From Elusimicrobiota bacterium (lineage in GTDB: Bacteria; Elusimicrobiota; Elusimicrobia; Elusimicrobiales; UBA9959), in the NCBI GenBank assembly GCA_003450815.1, contig DMES01000012.1:247-15228 (forward strand): a DNA stretch of 14,982 bases, written 5' to 3'. Of this stretch, positions 5,957 through 12,997 are shown piece after piece; position 1 is the first letter of the stretch; every line of letters starts with the position of its first letter. The notes under the pieces are model-generated. The model was not told the DNA's origin, searched no databases, and saw nothing but the letters and a program-made list of their open reading frames with translations. Both the position numbers and the translations under genes were made by a program.

Positions 5957-6140
5957 ATCGTGGAACAACATTGTATTCCAAACAGCTCACATAAGGCAGA
6001 GGTCTCCTCGAGATATTTTTCATCGTTCCGGGGAAGCCCTTTACGTTAGCTTTTGGGCATGGTGTCTCGCTCGGCTCGGGGTTTTGTCCATCCACATGCC
6101 GGAGATTAGCTGGTAAAAATTTTTGTTGCAAAAATTTTAA
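5957..6140 (+). other. Long untranslated leader before the hybrid kinase; no gene seen
   Basis: The whole gap from tRNA-Ile to the kinase (5835-6140, 306 bp) contains two divergent promoters and this leader. Besides the hairpin at the start codon, it has a GGCATG/CATGCC pairing (6056-6061 with 6095-6100) and a GAGG-tctC-CTC motif near 6000. It matches no riboswitch class that I can recognise by eye. A 64-codon open stretch across it (5922-6116) ends in MPEISW, like the first residues of some DUF4160 proteins, but this is too short to call. Confidence 0.4.
6116..6138 (+). promoter_or_regulatory. Perfect hairpin at the kinase translation start
   Basis: A 10-bp perfect inverted repeat AAAATTTTTG-ttg-CAAAAATTTT ends 2 nt before the ATG at 6141. 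It replaces the place where a Shine-Dalgarno would be, and none is visible. It could limit ribosome access or act as a protein-binding dyad. Confidence 0.55.
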
Positions 6141-7694
6141 ATGAACCATAAAACCAAAATACTCATAGTTGACGACGAGGAAGCCATACTCGATTTCATG
6201 CTGGCGGCGCTTACCCTTCAGGGCTATAGCGTAACCTGCGCCTCCGACGGCGAAGAAGGCGTTAAAAAGATAAGAACTGAAAAGTTCGACCTGGCCGTAA
6301 TGGACATAATGATGCCGGGCATGGACGGCATAACGGCGCTGGGCGAAATGAAAAAGATAGATCCGGAAATAGAAGTTATCATCGCCACCGGCCACGGCAC
6401 GATGAATACCGCCATACAGAGCCTGCGCAAAGGCGCGTTCGACTATCTGCACAAGCCCTTCCAGGTAAAGGACCTGCTTGCCGTGGTTGAAAAGGCCCTT
6501 GAAAAACGCAGATTCAACGATCTCACCAAAGCCATATTCTCAACCATAAAATCCGAAGAGCTGCTGCGCATAATAATAGATTCCGTAACGCGCACGCTGA
6601 AGGCCGACGAAGCCGCGTTGGTACTGCTAGACAAGAACGGAGCGCCTTACATGGCGGTTTCAGAGGGGCTTGAAGACGAAACCCGCCGCAAATCCCGGCT
6701 TGAACTGTGCAGCCGCGCCATAGCCAGCTTCCCCAAGGGCGCCGCAAGCCCCGGCGCTATTATAAACGAGCCCGTAAATGATAAAACCCTGGCGCCGGTC
6801 CTTGGCCTTTTTGAGGTAAAGTTCACCATACTGCTGCCGCTGATGGAGGGAAATAACCTTACCGGAATGATAGCCATAAGCCGCCGACAGGAAGACGAAT
6901 ACTTCACCGAGGGCGACCTGCAGCGCGCAAAGATCTTCGGCTCGCTGGTGAACCTGGCGCTCAGAAACGCCAACCTTTACAAGCAATTGCAGGAAACCCA
7001 GACGCAGCTGGTGCATGCTGAAAAAATGTCGGCCCTCGGCCAGCTTGCGGGCGGGCTGGCGCATGAAATAAACAACCCGCTCTCCGGCATTCTGGGCCTT
7101 GCCCAGCTGGTTATGGAAGGGACCTCCCCCGAAACGCAGAACTATAAGGACCTGAAAGAAATTGAAAAGGCCGTGTTCCGCTGCAAGAAGATTATCTCCT
7201 CTTTGCTCTCTTTCGCCAGACAGGAAAAGCCGCGCATGGAGCCGGTAAACATACGCGAGGCGATAGAAGAAACACTGGTGCTGTGCGCTCGCCAGATGGA
7301 ATTGAAGGGCATTAAAATAATCCGGCAATTTGCCCCGGAACTGCCGCCGGTAAACGCTGATTTTCAGCAGCTTATGCAGGTTTTTCTGAATCTGCTCACC
7401 AACGCCAGGGACGCCATGCCGGACGGAGGCACTCTTACCATAAGCACGCGGCTTACCGGGCCGGACAGCGCAAAAATGGAAGTGGAAACCTCTATCTCCG
7501 ACACCGGACCCGGCCTCCCCGCCGAAATAATAAACCGCGTCTTCGACCCGTTTTTCACCACCAAACCCGTAGGCAAGGGCACCGGGCTTGGCCTGTCGGT
7601 ATGTCTTGGCATAATCAACAAACATAACGGCAGGATAGAGGCGCACAGCCCCGCAAGCGGCGGCTCCGTATTTAAAATCTATCTGCCGGTGTAA
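6141..7694 (+). CDS. Hybrid histidine kinase: receiver - GAF-like - HisKA - HATPase
   Basis: This is a soluble 517-aa kinase with no membrane segment. Residues 5-118 form a receiver domain (acidic Asp11/Asp12, phospho-acceptor Asp55 in MDIMMPGMDG, Thr83, Lys105 in HKPF). Residues about 128-275 look like a GAF-type sensory domain. A short coiled linker (LYKQLQETQTQLVHAEKMSALGQL) leads into HisKA with His308 in AGGLAHEINNPL. The ATP-binding domain shows the N box (Asn421, LLTNARDAMPDGG), G1 (DTGPGLP, Asp454), the F box (FDPFFTTKP) and G2 (GKGTGLGLS). With the receiver at the N-terminus, it probably takes phosphate from another kinase or is gated by it. It is followed 2 nt later by a single-receiver gene, likely its partner. 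There is no Shine-Dalgarno, and a hairpin precedes the ATG. Confidence 0.95.
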   Translation: MNHKTKILIVDDEEAILDFMLAALTLQGYSVTCASDGEEGVKKIRTEKFDLAVMDIMMPGMDGITALGEMKKIDPEIEVIIATGHGTMNTAIQSLRKGAFDYLHKPFQVKDLLAVVEKALEKRRFNDLTKAIFSTIKSEELLRIIIDSVTRTLKADEAALVLLDKNGAPYMAVSEGLEDETRRKSRLELCSRAIASFPKGAASPGAIINEPVNDKTLAPVLGLFEVKFTILLPLMEGNNLTGMIAISRRQEDEYFTEGDLQRAKIFGSLVNLALRNANLYKQLQETQTQLVHAEKMSALGQLAGGLAHEINNPLSGILGLAQLVMEGTSPETQNYKDLKEIEKAVFRCKKIISSLLSFARQEKPRMEPVNIREAIEETLVLCARQMELKGIKIIRQFAPELPPVNADFQQLMQVFLNLLTNARDAMPDGGTLTISTRLTGPDSAKMEVETSISDTGPGLPAEIINRVFDPFFTTKPVGKGTGLGLSVCLGIINKHNGRIEAHSPASGGSVFKIYLPV

Positions 7695-7696
7695 AA

Positions 7697-8071
7697 ATGG
7701 CCAAAAGAATACTTGTGGCGGACGACGAGGAAATCATCCGCAATTATGTAACGCGCGCCCTTTTGAGCCGCGGCTATACACTGGAAACGGCATCGGACGG
7801 CGTGTCGGCGCTTGCGCTGGCTAAAAAAGAAGAGTTTGACCTTGTGATCTGCGACCTTAAAATGCCGGATATGCGGGGCGAAGAGGCGATCAGACAACTT
7901 AGAATAATGCGGCCGCATATTAAAGTTGTGCTGATTACCGGCTCCGTCTCCGACATTTCAAACCCCATAGTGCCGGGAGTCGTGGTGGAAGGCTTTCTTA
8001 TAAAACCGTTCGGAATAAACGAGATACGGGACATGGTGGGAAAAGTGCTGGGGACAGGCAATAGCGTATAG
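7697..8071 (+). CDS. Single-domain response regulator (receiver only)
   Basis: The 124-aa product is one CheY-like receiver and nothing else. It has acidic Asp9/Asp10, phospho-acceptor Asp53 (ICDLKMPD), Thr81 (LITGS) and Lys103 (IKPF). With no output domain it should act by protein contact or as a phosphate relay. Two bases separate it from the kinase stop codon and there is no separate Shine-Dalgarno, so translation is probably coupled to the kinase. A likely circuit is kinase to this receiver, then to the receiver at the kinase N-terminus or to a downstream target not in view. The gene converges on the FlgO-like gene across an 80-bp gap filled by a periodic inverted repeat. Confidence 0.93.
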   Translation: MAKRILVADDEEIIRNYVTRALLSRGYTLETASDGVSALALAKKEEFDLVICDLKMPDMRGEEAIRQLRIMRPHIKVVLITGSVSDISNPIVPGVVVEGFLIKPFGINEIRDMVGKVLGTGNSV

Positions 8072-8146
8072 AGACGAGCGTATAGGGAAGTAAAAATCCC
8101 TATAAAGCTCCCCCCCCCTATCCGCTAGCCCCTATACGCTATACGC
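8063..8146. repeat. Inverted heptamer tract / bidirectional terminator between convergent genes
   Basis: The left side has GCGTATA-GAGACGA-GCGTATA-GGG starting at 8064. The complement of the right side (read down from 8145) has GCGTATA-GCGTATA-GGGGCTA-GCGGATA, again in 7-base steps. An 11-bp perfect pairing AGCGTATAGGG / CCCTATACGCT (8077-8087 with 8129-8139) makes a long stem between the convergent stops. The first unit overlaps the receiver stop codon. A C8 homopolymer lies at 8110-8117. Confidence 0.7.
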
Positions 8147-8151
8147 AGCCG

Positions 8152-9060
8152 TTAAAGCATTCCGCATTCATTTGATATTTTGCCCTCTTCCTCCATTACC
8201 GAAGAGACCATGTTTCGCTCGGCCTCCGACAGCTGAGGCGCGCGGGCGGAGCGGTAGAACCGCAGAAGCAGTTCATAAAATCTTTTCTTAATCTTGCCGT
8301 CCTTTATTTCCCCTCCCGGATTCTTTGTAAGCCTGGCTCTGCTAAAGCCCGGCTCCTTCATTTTAAGCGCCCAATATTTGGCCTTAGCCTCAAGCGCGGC
8401 GCTTTGCCGGACGGCCAGCCGCTCGTGCCTGGCGCCGCAGGTGTGCTCGTCAAGCCCGGCGGGAGCGTCGCGGAAATTACCGAAAGAAAGATTGAAATTT
8501 TTACCTAAAGATATAGGCGACATGGTTCCCAGCTCCGGCATGTAAAAGTCTTCGGACCACTCCGGCGGAACCATTTCCGGCTGCCGCTCAGCCTCGCCCT
8601 CCACAATGTGCAGCACAGCGCCCGTGCGAGGGTCTATCAGCTTGGCTATTATAGTAAGGTGCTCCGCGGTGCCGAACACGGTACCCGTTATCACGGCATC
8701 GGTGGCATTTACCCACCTCTGAGCGCCGCCCGGAGTTTCCTGGGTAATGCCTGCCAGTTCCAGTTTGCGCTCCTCAAGCACCTTATCCAGCTGGCCGCGC
8801 TCCAGCAAATTCACTTTGCCTGATTGCGAAAGGCCGGCGAGCAGTTTCTCTGAAACATATTCGCTTTCCTCGCGTGAAGTCTGGGCCTTGCGCGAAAAGC
8901 CGAGTACAGCTATGCTTTTTACTTTTTTGCCGGCGGAATAGCCGGCGAAGTCATCCGCCATTTTTTGGTAGACATCCTCGGAAGCGGAGGCTAAAGATGC
9001 GCCCTGGAAGAGCGCGAGAATAGCTGTTAAAAAGATTTTTTTGAAGTTTTTTTCATTCAT
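8152..9060 (-). CDS. FlgO/CsgG-like exported protein
   Basis: The product is 302 aa from the ATG at 9060, chosen because GGAGGGG sits just upstream and the signal peptide (MNEKNFKKIFLTAILALFQGASLASA, cut near residue 26) begins there. Six further codons upstream stay open but are not needed. Residues about 45-160 match the FlgO/CsgG-type fold: KSIAVLGFSRK, then YVSEKLLAGLSQSGKVNLLERGQLDKVLEERKLELAG, then ATDAVITGTV and TIIAKLIDPRTGAVL. Such domains occur in periplasmic or outer-membrane-associated proteins of flagella, curli and lipoprotein export. Here there is no lipobox Cys. Residues about 165-302 are unique, charged and carry two Cys-containing segments. It follows an OmpR-type regulator gene, with a promoter and repeat array between them, so it is probably controlled by that regulator. 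Confidence 0.85.
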   Translation of the reverse strand: MNEKNFKKIFLTAILALFQGASLASASEDVYQKMADDFAGYSAGKKVKSIAVLGFSRKAQTSREESEYVSEKLLAGLSQSGKVNLLERGQLDKVLEERKLELAGITQETPGGAQRWVNATDAVITGTVFGTAEHLTIIAKLIDPRTGAVLHIVEGEAERQPEMVPPEWSEDFYMPELGTMSPISLGKNFNLSFGNFRDAPAGLDEHTCGARHERLAVRQSAALEAKAKYWALKMKEPGFSRARLTKNPGGEIKDGKIKKRFYELLLRFYRSARAPQLSEAERNMVSSVMEEEGKISNECGML

Positions 9061-9097
9061 AACCCCTCCATCCGACAAACATACTATAACAGAGGGA

Positions 9098-9125
9098 ATT
9101 ATGAGAAATGACAGAAAATTGTCAA
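9098..9125 (-). promoter_or_regulatory. Strong sigma70-type promoter of the FlgO-like gene
   Basis: TTGACA (9125-9120) and CATAAT (9103-9098) are 16 nt apart on the minus strand, a 6/6 and a 5/6 match. The 5' leader would be about 30 nt. The -35 lies inside a heptamer array. Confidence 0.6.
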
Positions 9126-9137
9126 ATTTTAGTCAAA
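9109..9137 (-). promoter_or_regulatory. Candidate OmpR/PhoB-type operator (three heptamers, 11-bp period)
   Basis: On the minus strand: TTTGACT (9137-9131), AAAA, TTTGACA (9126-9120), ATTT, TCTGTCA (9115-9109). This is 7+4+7+4+7, the layout of PhoB-class sites, and the third unit contains the TGTCA core of the Pho box. The first unit overlaps the last codons and stop of the regulator gene. Confidence 0.45.
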
Positions 9138-9818
9138 TTTATAGCCGTGCCCGGTAACGCTGACTATATGCGCGCCTATTTCCGGGCCCAGCTTCTTCCT
9201 GAGCGAAGAAACATGCACCCCGACGGTATGCGGGTCGTTATAGCTGGCCGGATCGTAGCCCCACACAGTATCAAGCAGGTAAGGAACCGCCAGCGCGCGT
9301 CCCTCGCAGGTTATAAGGGCGGTAAGCAGATCAAACTCCTTGCGGGTAAGCCGGATCACTTTATCTTTTATGGTTACTGAGCGGGCCGCGGGGTTTATTA
9401 TCATACCCAGTCTGGAAATTTTGCATGAGTCCGAGCAGAAAGCCTCGTATCTTTTCATCACGGCCTTCATTTTAGCCAGCAGCACAGGGAAAGAAACCGG
9501 CTTTAAAATATAATCGTCGGCACCCTTGTTATACCCGGCAAGAATATCCTCTTCGGCTATTTTGCTGCCGGAAACTATTATTACCGGCACTCCGGCCAAT
9601 TCGGGGATTTCTTTAATTACCTTGCACAGCGCGAACCCGTCCAGGCCTTTCATCTCGGCATCTGTTATAACAAAGTCAGGCCGGAATTCCCTGGCCAGAA
9701 TTATGGCTTCTGAGCCATTGTCGGTATGCGCCACCTGGAACCCGCGGCCAGTCAGATAGCGCCGGGTTGAGTCTAAAACTACCTTGTCGTCGTCCACCAG
9801 CAGTATTTTTTTAAGCAT
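9129..9818 (-). CDS. OmpR/PhoB-family response regulator
   Basis: From the ATG at 9818 the product is 229 aa, standard for the family. The N-terminal receiver has acidic Asp9-Asp11, phospho-acceptor Asp53 (TDAEMKGLDGF), Ser83 (IVSGSK) and Lys106 (ILKPV). The C-terminal winged helix (about 131-229) shows IRLTRKEFDLLTAL, the recognition-helix segment TVGVHVSSLRKKLG and the terminal wing IVSVTGHGYKFD. A GTG at 9830 would add four residues. Neither start has a good Shine-Dalgarno, so the ATG is preferred because the beta-1 strand (KKILLVDDD) follows directly. No kinase is next to it on the same strand. The hybrid kinase 1.4 kb away is one candidate partner. It is likely a transcription factor for the FlgO-like gene just downstream. 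Confidence 0.94.
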   Translation of the reverse strand: MLKKILLVDDDKVVLDSTRRYLTGRGFQVAHTDNGSEAIILAREFRPDFVITDAEMKGLDGFALCKVIKEIPELAGVPVIIVSGSKIAEEDILAGYNKGADDYILKPVSFPVLLAKMKAVMKRYEAFCSDSCKISRLGMIINPAARSVTIKDKVIRLTRKEFDLLTALITCEGRALAVPYLLDTVWGYDPASYNDPHTVGVHVSSLRKKLGPEIGAHIVSVTGHGYKFD

Positions 9819-9835
9819 ATAAAGAACCACTAAGT

Positions 9836-9927
9836 AGGTAGAAGTCAGAATTCCGGAGCCAGAATAAAAATGCCGGTAACAAGCAAGATTCTATTATTCT
9901 AAATTCTAACTACTGAATTCTGTCTTC
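9836..9927. repeat. Heptad-period tracts in inverted arrangement upstream of the OmpR-type gene
   Basis: GAAGTCAGAATTC (9841-9853) and GAATTCTGTCTTC (9915-9927) are inverted copies with one mismatch. The complement of 9889-9920 steps by 7: AGAATTC, AGTAGTT, AGAATTT, AGAATAA. Bases 9839-9861 repeat the complement of 3345-3360 with one extra 7-base unit, AATTCCG (9849-9855). The tract occupies the gap between the wzi-like gene and the regulator start, and no coding is seen in it. Confidence 0.65.
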
Positions 9928-9954
9928 CTGCCAGCCATTTATTATACCGTTTTT

Positions 9955-11307
9955 CTAAAATCCCAGTGTAGCTGAAAGGCCGAGGGTAACAAAAAGCCTG
10001 TTCCCTTTAATAGTCCTGAATCCCCCCGGAGCTACTGGAGCGATATCAGAGTTCCTGTTCTTTGTCATATCCAGCCGCGCAAACGGCTCAACCGTCACCT
10101 TGCCCCTGCCTTTTGAAAGCGCGAAAGAAGCGTAATACCGCTCCGCTCCCGGATTCAGACTGTCCCATCTGGCGAAAGCGGGCTGCCTGATATAGCCAAA
10201 CTCGTATTTAAAACCGGATCTTTCTCCGGTTTTGCGCTCGTGGCTGAAAAAGAACTGCTGCAGGTTCCGCCCGTACGGGCTGCCGAACGAAAGCCCCTGG
10301 TAAGCCTCCACCGGATACCAGTGATGCGTATAAAACTGGCCGTTTACACACTGAAACTCAAAACGGAACCTGTCACGGTCGGTTTCAGCAACCAGGCCGC
10401 CGGTATAGGAACGCAACTGTAGTCTGATACCGAACGGGAAATAATATTTTTTACAACTGTCCTCTTTCTGCCAGCAAGCCTGCACATCAGTACCCGCGTC
10501 CTCATAATAAAGCTTTGCGCTTTTAATTGCCGCGGGAAAGAGCTTTTCCGGCAAAGCCAGCGTAATGTCGTAACCTAGATAGCCGTCGGTATCGTAACGG
10601 CTCCCCACAACATTCTCGTTTGCGCCCAGCAAAAGCTTCGGGTATTCCCAAAGCGTGTAGCCCGGCCTGCCCGGCCCTCCGTAATAAGAGGTCCTGGTCA
10701 CGCCCAAAGCGAGCGCGGACCATGGAGAATACCGCGCCCTAACAGCGATCAGCTGCGGAGTTCTGGCGCCGGAATCGCTGTCGTAAAACCAGCCGTTCAG
10801 CACAAGAAAATACCAGTCGCCCAAGATCCGCAGCGGCTTTTCATTGGCTATCCTAAGCATGGGAAACGGCGCGGCGTTTTTTGAAAGCAGCAGCCCGTTT
10901 TCCGCCGGGCCAATATTGAAGCTGTCCTTGCCAAGCAAAACCGACAGGCCGGCTAGACGGGCGCTGAAATAAAGCTTGAAAATTTCGGCGCGAGTGAAGT
11001 TATCCGCCAGACTCTGCTTAAGCTCAAGGTAAACGGCTGTTTTTGAAGAAACATTCACACGCGCGCTTTCAAACACCAGCAAATTCAGACCCCGCTTAAG
11101 CCTTAAGCCCTCCTGGCCGGGCAGAAAGGAGCTTTCCGCGCTTGAATAAATAGCTTTTGAGGTAATGGCCGTGTTCACAACGCCGCCGCGGCCAGCGGTC
11201 GGCAACAGAACAATAAGCCCCAAAACCGCAAGCTTATGGCAATGCCGTCCAAAAGTCCTGCGGTCCTTAAAATGGCCGGCACGGCGCCTAAAACTTTTCA
11301 AGTACAT
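9955..11307 (-). CDS. Wzi-family capsule assembly / outer-membrane protein
   Basis: The frame is open up to 11529, but the part above 11307 crosses a dispersed repeat, so I take the ATG at 11307 (450 aa). A basic N-region is followed by the hydrophobic core KLAVLGLIVLLPTAGRGG, a signal peptide with an unusually long n-region. The mature protein has the Wzi hallmark GKDSFNIGPAENGLLLSKN followed by APFPMLRI, then many alternating aromatic strands (YYGGPGRPGYTLWEYPKLL, YHHW-like loops) and a C-terminal GLSATLGF ending in Phe, typical of outer-membrane beta-barrels. Wzi proteins are lectin-like barrels that help anchor or assemble surface polysaccharide. The polysaccharide dehydratase gene 1.8 kb upstream supports this role. 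No good Shine-Dalgarno is visible, so the start is the least certain part. Confidence 0.8.
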   Translation of the reverse strand: MYLKSFRRRAGHFKDRRTFGRHCHKLAVLGLIVLLPTAGRGGVVNTAITSKAIYSSAESSFLPGQEGLRLKRGLNLLVFESARVNVSSKTAVYLELKQSLADNFTRAEIFKLYFSARLAGLSVLLGKDSFNIGPAENGLLLSKNAAPFPMLRIANEKPLRILGDWYFLVLNGWFYDSDSGARTPQLIAVRARYSPWSALALGVTRTSYYGGPGRPGYTLWEYPKLLLGANENVVGSRYDTDGYLGYDITLALPEKLFPAAIKSAKLYYEDAGTDVQACWQKEDSCKKYYFPFGIRLQLRSYTGGLVAETDRDRFRFEFQCVNGQFYTHHWYPVEAYQGLSFGSPYGRNLQQFFFSHERKTGERSGFKYEFGYIRQPAFARWDSLNPGAERYYASFALSKGRGKVTVEPFARLDMTKNRNSDIAPVAPGGFRTIKGNRLFVTLGLSATLGF

Positions 11308-11335
11308 ATATAGTTCTACAGCCGCGCTTCGCTCC

Positions 11336-11390
11336 TGTAGTGGCAAAGCTTGCTTTGCCCTTTTACGCAGAGCAAGCTCAGTCGCGGACA
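11336..11390. repeat. Two-hairpin dispersed repeat, copy B (wzi-like leader)
   Basis: Aligned with copy A at 1877-1942, this copy keeps TGTAGT, the first hairpin (GGCAAAG-cttg-CTTTGCC), TTTTACG, a second hairpin (GCAGAGC-aa-GCTCAGT, weakened) and the terminal GCGGACA, but lacks the block that holds ACTACA. It lies 28 nt upstream of the chosen wzi-like start, in the same orientation as copy A. The rest of the 11308-11559 gap shows only weak hairpins. Confidence 0.7.
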
Positions 11391-11538
11391 GCGCCAGAGG
11401 CCCGCGACAGGCCAGTGTCACTGCAGCTACGCAAAAATGTGAGAGGGCCATGGGTTCACCGGATATTACCTCGTAAAGTGCGGCTGTAGAAATAGTCTCT
11501 TCCCGCCTATAAGTTGTCCCGCCATCCACTGTAAAGCC

Positions 11539-11553
11539 GCCGGGCTGCCCGGC
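11539..11553 (-). terminator. Weak hairpin after the abiE operon
   Basis: A 6-bp GC stem GCCGGG-ctg-CCCGGC lies 6 nt past the AbiEii stop. Only a T3 follows on the minus strand, so termination may be partial and the wzi-like gene could receive read-through. Confidence 0.3.
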
Positions 11554-11559
11554 AGAATT

Positions 11560-12360
11560 TCATACTGAAGCTATTGCAGACTTAAGAATATCGGCGTTAA
11601 ACAATCTCAGTTCCGATTTGTCATCAAGAAATCTCTCAACATCTCTTTTTGCCGCCGTCAAATCAATTCTGGCCAGCCTTCCCAGCATAAACTCCTTAAA
11701 ATTCCCCTCATTCACTCCGGGAGCTTCTCCTGAACTTTGAGCGATAGCATTATTCAGCAGTTCAAAGTTAGGTTTAACCTTCCGGCCAAGGTACCAGAAC
11801 AAGTCGTAAATATCACGGCCTTTTGTATACTTCCGATAGAAACAAGCATGCAGCTTGCCGGCAAACATGGAGGGCAGGTCATAATGCGTAACACTGAACA
11901 GATATGTTCTGTTAACGACCGAAGTCTGCGTCATCCATCCCTCCGGCGGCCGTGTATCCACCTCAATTTTGATAGACAGCTTTTCCTGTTTGTGTCCGGA
12001 CAAACCCAAAGCATGCGGCAGGCCGGGAAAGCTTAAAAAGGAGGAATTTACTGTTTTAGCATTCTTCTTATCCAAAACGGCATTAAGGCCGTTTTGGTTA
12101 AAAGCCTTTACAAGCCCGCCGCAAATTCCGTCAAAATCATACCCTTTGGCGCTTATAACAGAAAAATCCAGGTCTTCGGAAAACCGCCGAGTTCCGAAAA
12201 TAATGCGCAAAGCCGTGCCGCCGATAAAAGCGATATGGGAAAACGCATCCTGATCCGACAAAGACTTAAGCGCCAGGACCTGAAGGAATTCCCTGCCCCT
12301 GTTGGTTTTATCCTCAACGGAGGCGCCGCCTGACAATTCCTGTTTCAAAGCCTCAATCAT
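11560..12360 (-). CDS. abiEii: AbiEii-type nucleotidyltransferase toxin
   Basis: The product is 266 aa of the DUF1814/AbiEii family, a DNA polymerase beta-like nucleotidyltransferase. The active-site motif is intact: GGTALR (47-52) followed by FSEDLDF (60-66) with the metal-binding Asp63 and Asp65. The later family motifs DLPSMFAGKLHACFYRK and KGRDIYDLFWYL are also present. Related toxins block growth by modifying RNA (tRNA 3' ends in the MenT relatives), so the target here is likely tRNA, but that is inference. The ATG overlaps the end of the antitoxin gene by 8 nt, so the two are translationally coupled. No frameshift or missing motif is seen, so the toxin is probably functional. Confidence 0.92.
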   Translation of the reverse strand: MIEALKQELSGGASVEDKTNRGREFLQVLALKSLSDQDAFSHIAFIGGTALRIIFGTRRFSEDLDFSVISAKGYDFDGICGGLVKAFNQNGLNAVLDKKNAKTVNSSFLSFPGLPHALGLSGHKQEKLSIKIEVDTRPPEGWMTQTSVVNRTYLFSVTHYDLPSMFAGKLHACFYRKYTKGRDIYDLFWYLGRKVKPNFELLNNAIAQSSGEAPGVNEGNFKEFMLGRLARIDLTAAKRDVERFLDDKSELRLFNADILKSAIASV

Positions 12361-12991
12361 GTCCCCCTCCCCACGCCATACACCCTAAAACCCCGGCAAT
12401 TACATCCATCTTTTTACTATTAAACAGACTGAAATAATCCGTGATTCTTTTTTTCCTTAATGAGCCCAGATTCTGAAAGCGAAACGATTCAAGCAGGGTT
12501 TTTTCCTCCGCGCCGGCCGCAATCCTGTCAAGATTCAGATAAACAAAATCAGCCACGGCCTTTTCCGGCTCTGCGATAAAATACGGCAAACCGGCCTCGT
12601 CCTTCCGTGCGAGAAAACCGCGGAAAGCGGACGGCTTCACGGTCTGGTAGGCAAATGTGCCTAAATCATTGGTGAATTTTGTGGTTTTTTTAGTAGTGAC
12701 GGATGTTACATCCGCCACTCTTTCCGGAATAAGGCCATATCGGTTAAGAGCATATTCCAGGCTTACATAAGAAGGCTGATAAAGCTGTCCGGCCAGAAAG
12801 CTTCTGCTTGGTTCAATTTTCCGCTCTGCCTTACCGAACATATACAACCCGCGGCGCAGTTGAATTAAAAACCCCTGTTTGCGCCACCGGCCAAGCTGAT
12901 TAAGATCCGCCCTGCTTGCTTTTCCAAAAACAATACCGGTAGGGAGCAACGGCAAATCCCTGAATTTAGCTTTAAACTCCAAGAATTTCAT
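12353..12991 (-). CDS. abiEi: AbiEi-type antitoxin / transcriptional repressor
   Basis: The product is 212 aa. The N-terminal third (GKASRADLNQLGRWRKQGFLIQLRRGLYMFGK) is the winged-helix region typical of AbiEi antitoxins. The middle and C-terminal parts (SRSFLAGQLYQPSYVSLEYALNRYGLIPE, then FIAEPEKAVADFVYLNL) match the AbiEi core that neutralises the toxin. In characterised AbiE systems (type IV toxin-antitoxin, phage abortive infection) this protein also represses its own promoter by binding inverted repeats. The ATG at 12991 has AAGGAA 5 nt upstream and a dyad between promoter and start fits autoregulation. It is the first gene of a two-gene operon with the toxin. Confidence 0.9.
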   Translation of the reverse strand: MKFLEFKAKFRDLPLLPTGIVFGKASRADLNQLGRWRKQGFLIQLRRGLYMFGKAERKIEPSRSFLAGQLYQPSYVSLEYALNRYGLIPERVADVTSVTTKKTTKFTNDLGTFAYQTVKPSAFRGFLARKDEAGLPYFIAEPEKAVADFVYLNLDRIAAGAEEKTLLESFRFQNLGSLRKKRITDYFSLFNSKKMDVIAGVLGCMAWGGGHD

Positions 12992-12997
12992 ATGTTT

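Noticed and set aside
5922..6116. A short plus-strand frame ending in MPEISW, resembling the first residues of some DUF4160 proteins
   Set aside because: Six residues are far too few. The frame has no ribosome site and ends at once, so it is at best a fragment and probably chance.
5957..6140. Known riboswitch in the kinase leader
   Set aside because: I compared it by eye with c-di-GMP, glycine, SAM and other common classes and found no conserved core.
6660..7646. A 328-codon open frame on the minus strand inside the hybrid kinase
   Set aside because: It is fully antisense to clear kinase domains, has no family motifs and no ribosome site. It is a by-product of GC-rich codon positions.
9061..9078. 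Six-codon upstream extension of the FlgO-like protein
   Set aside because: The downstream ATG at 9060 has GGAGGGG at the right distance and starts a normal signal peptide. The extension would include that ribosome site as coding sequence.
11308..11529. Upstream extension of the Wzi-like protein by 74 codons
   Set aside because: The extension runs through the dispersed repeat and would bury the signal peptide far inside the protein.
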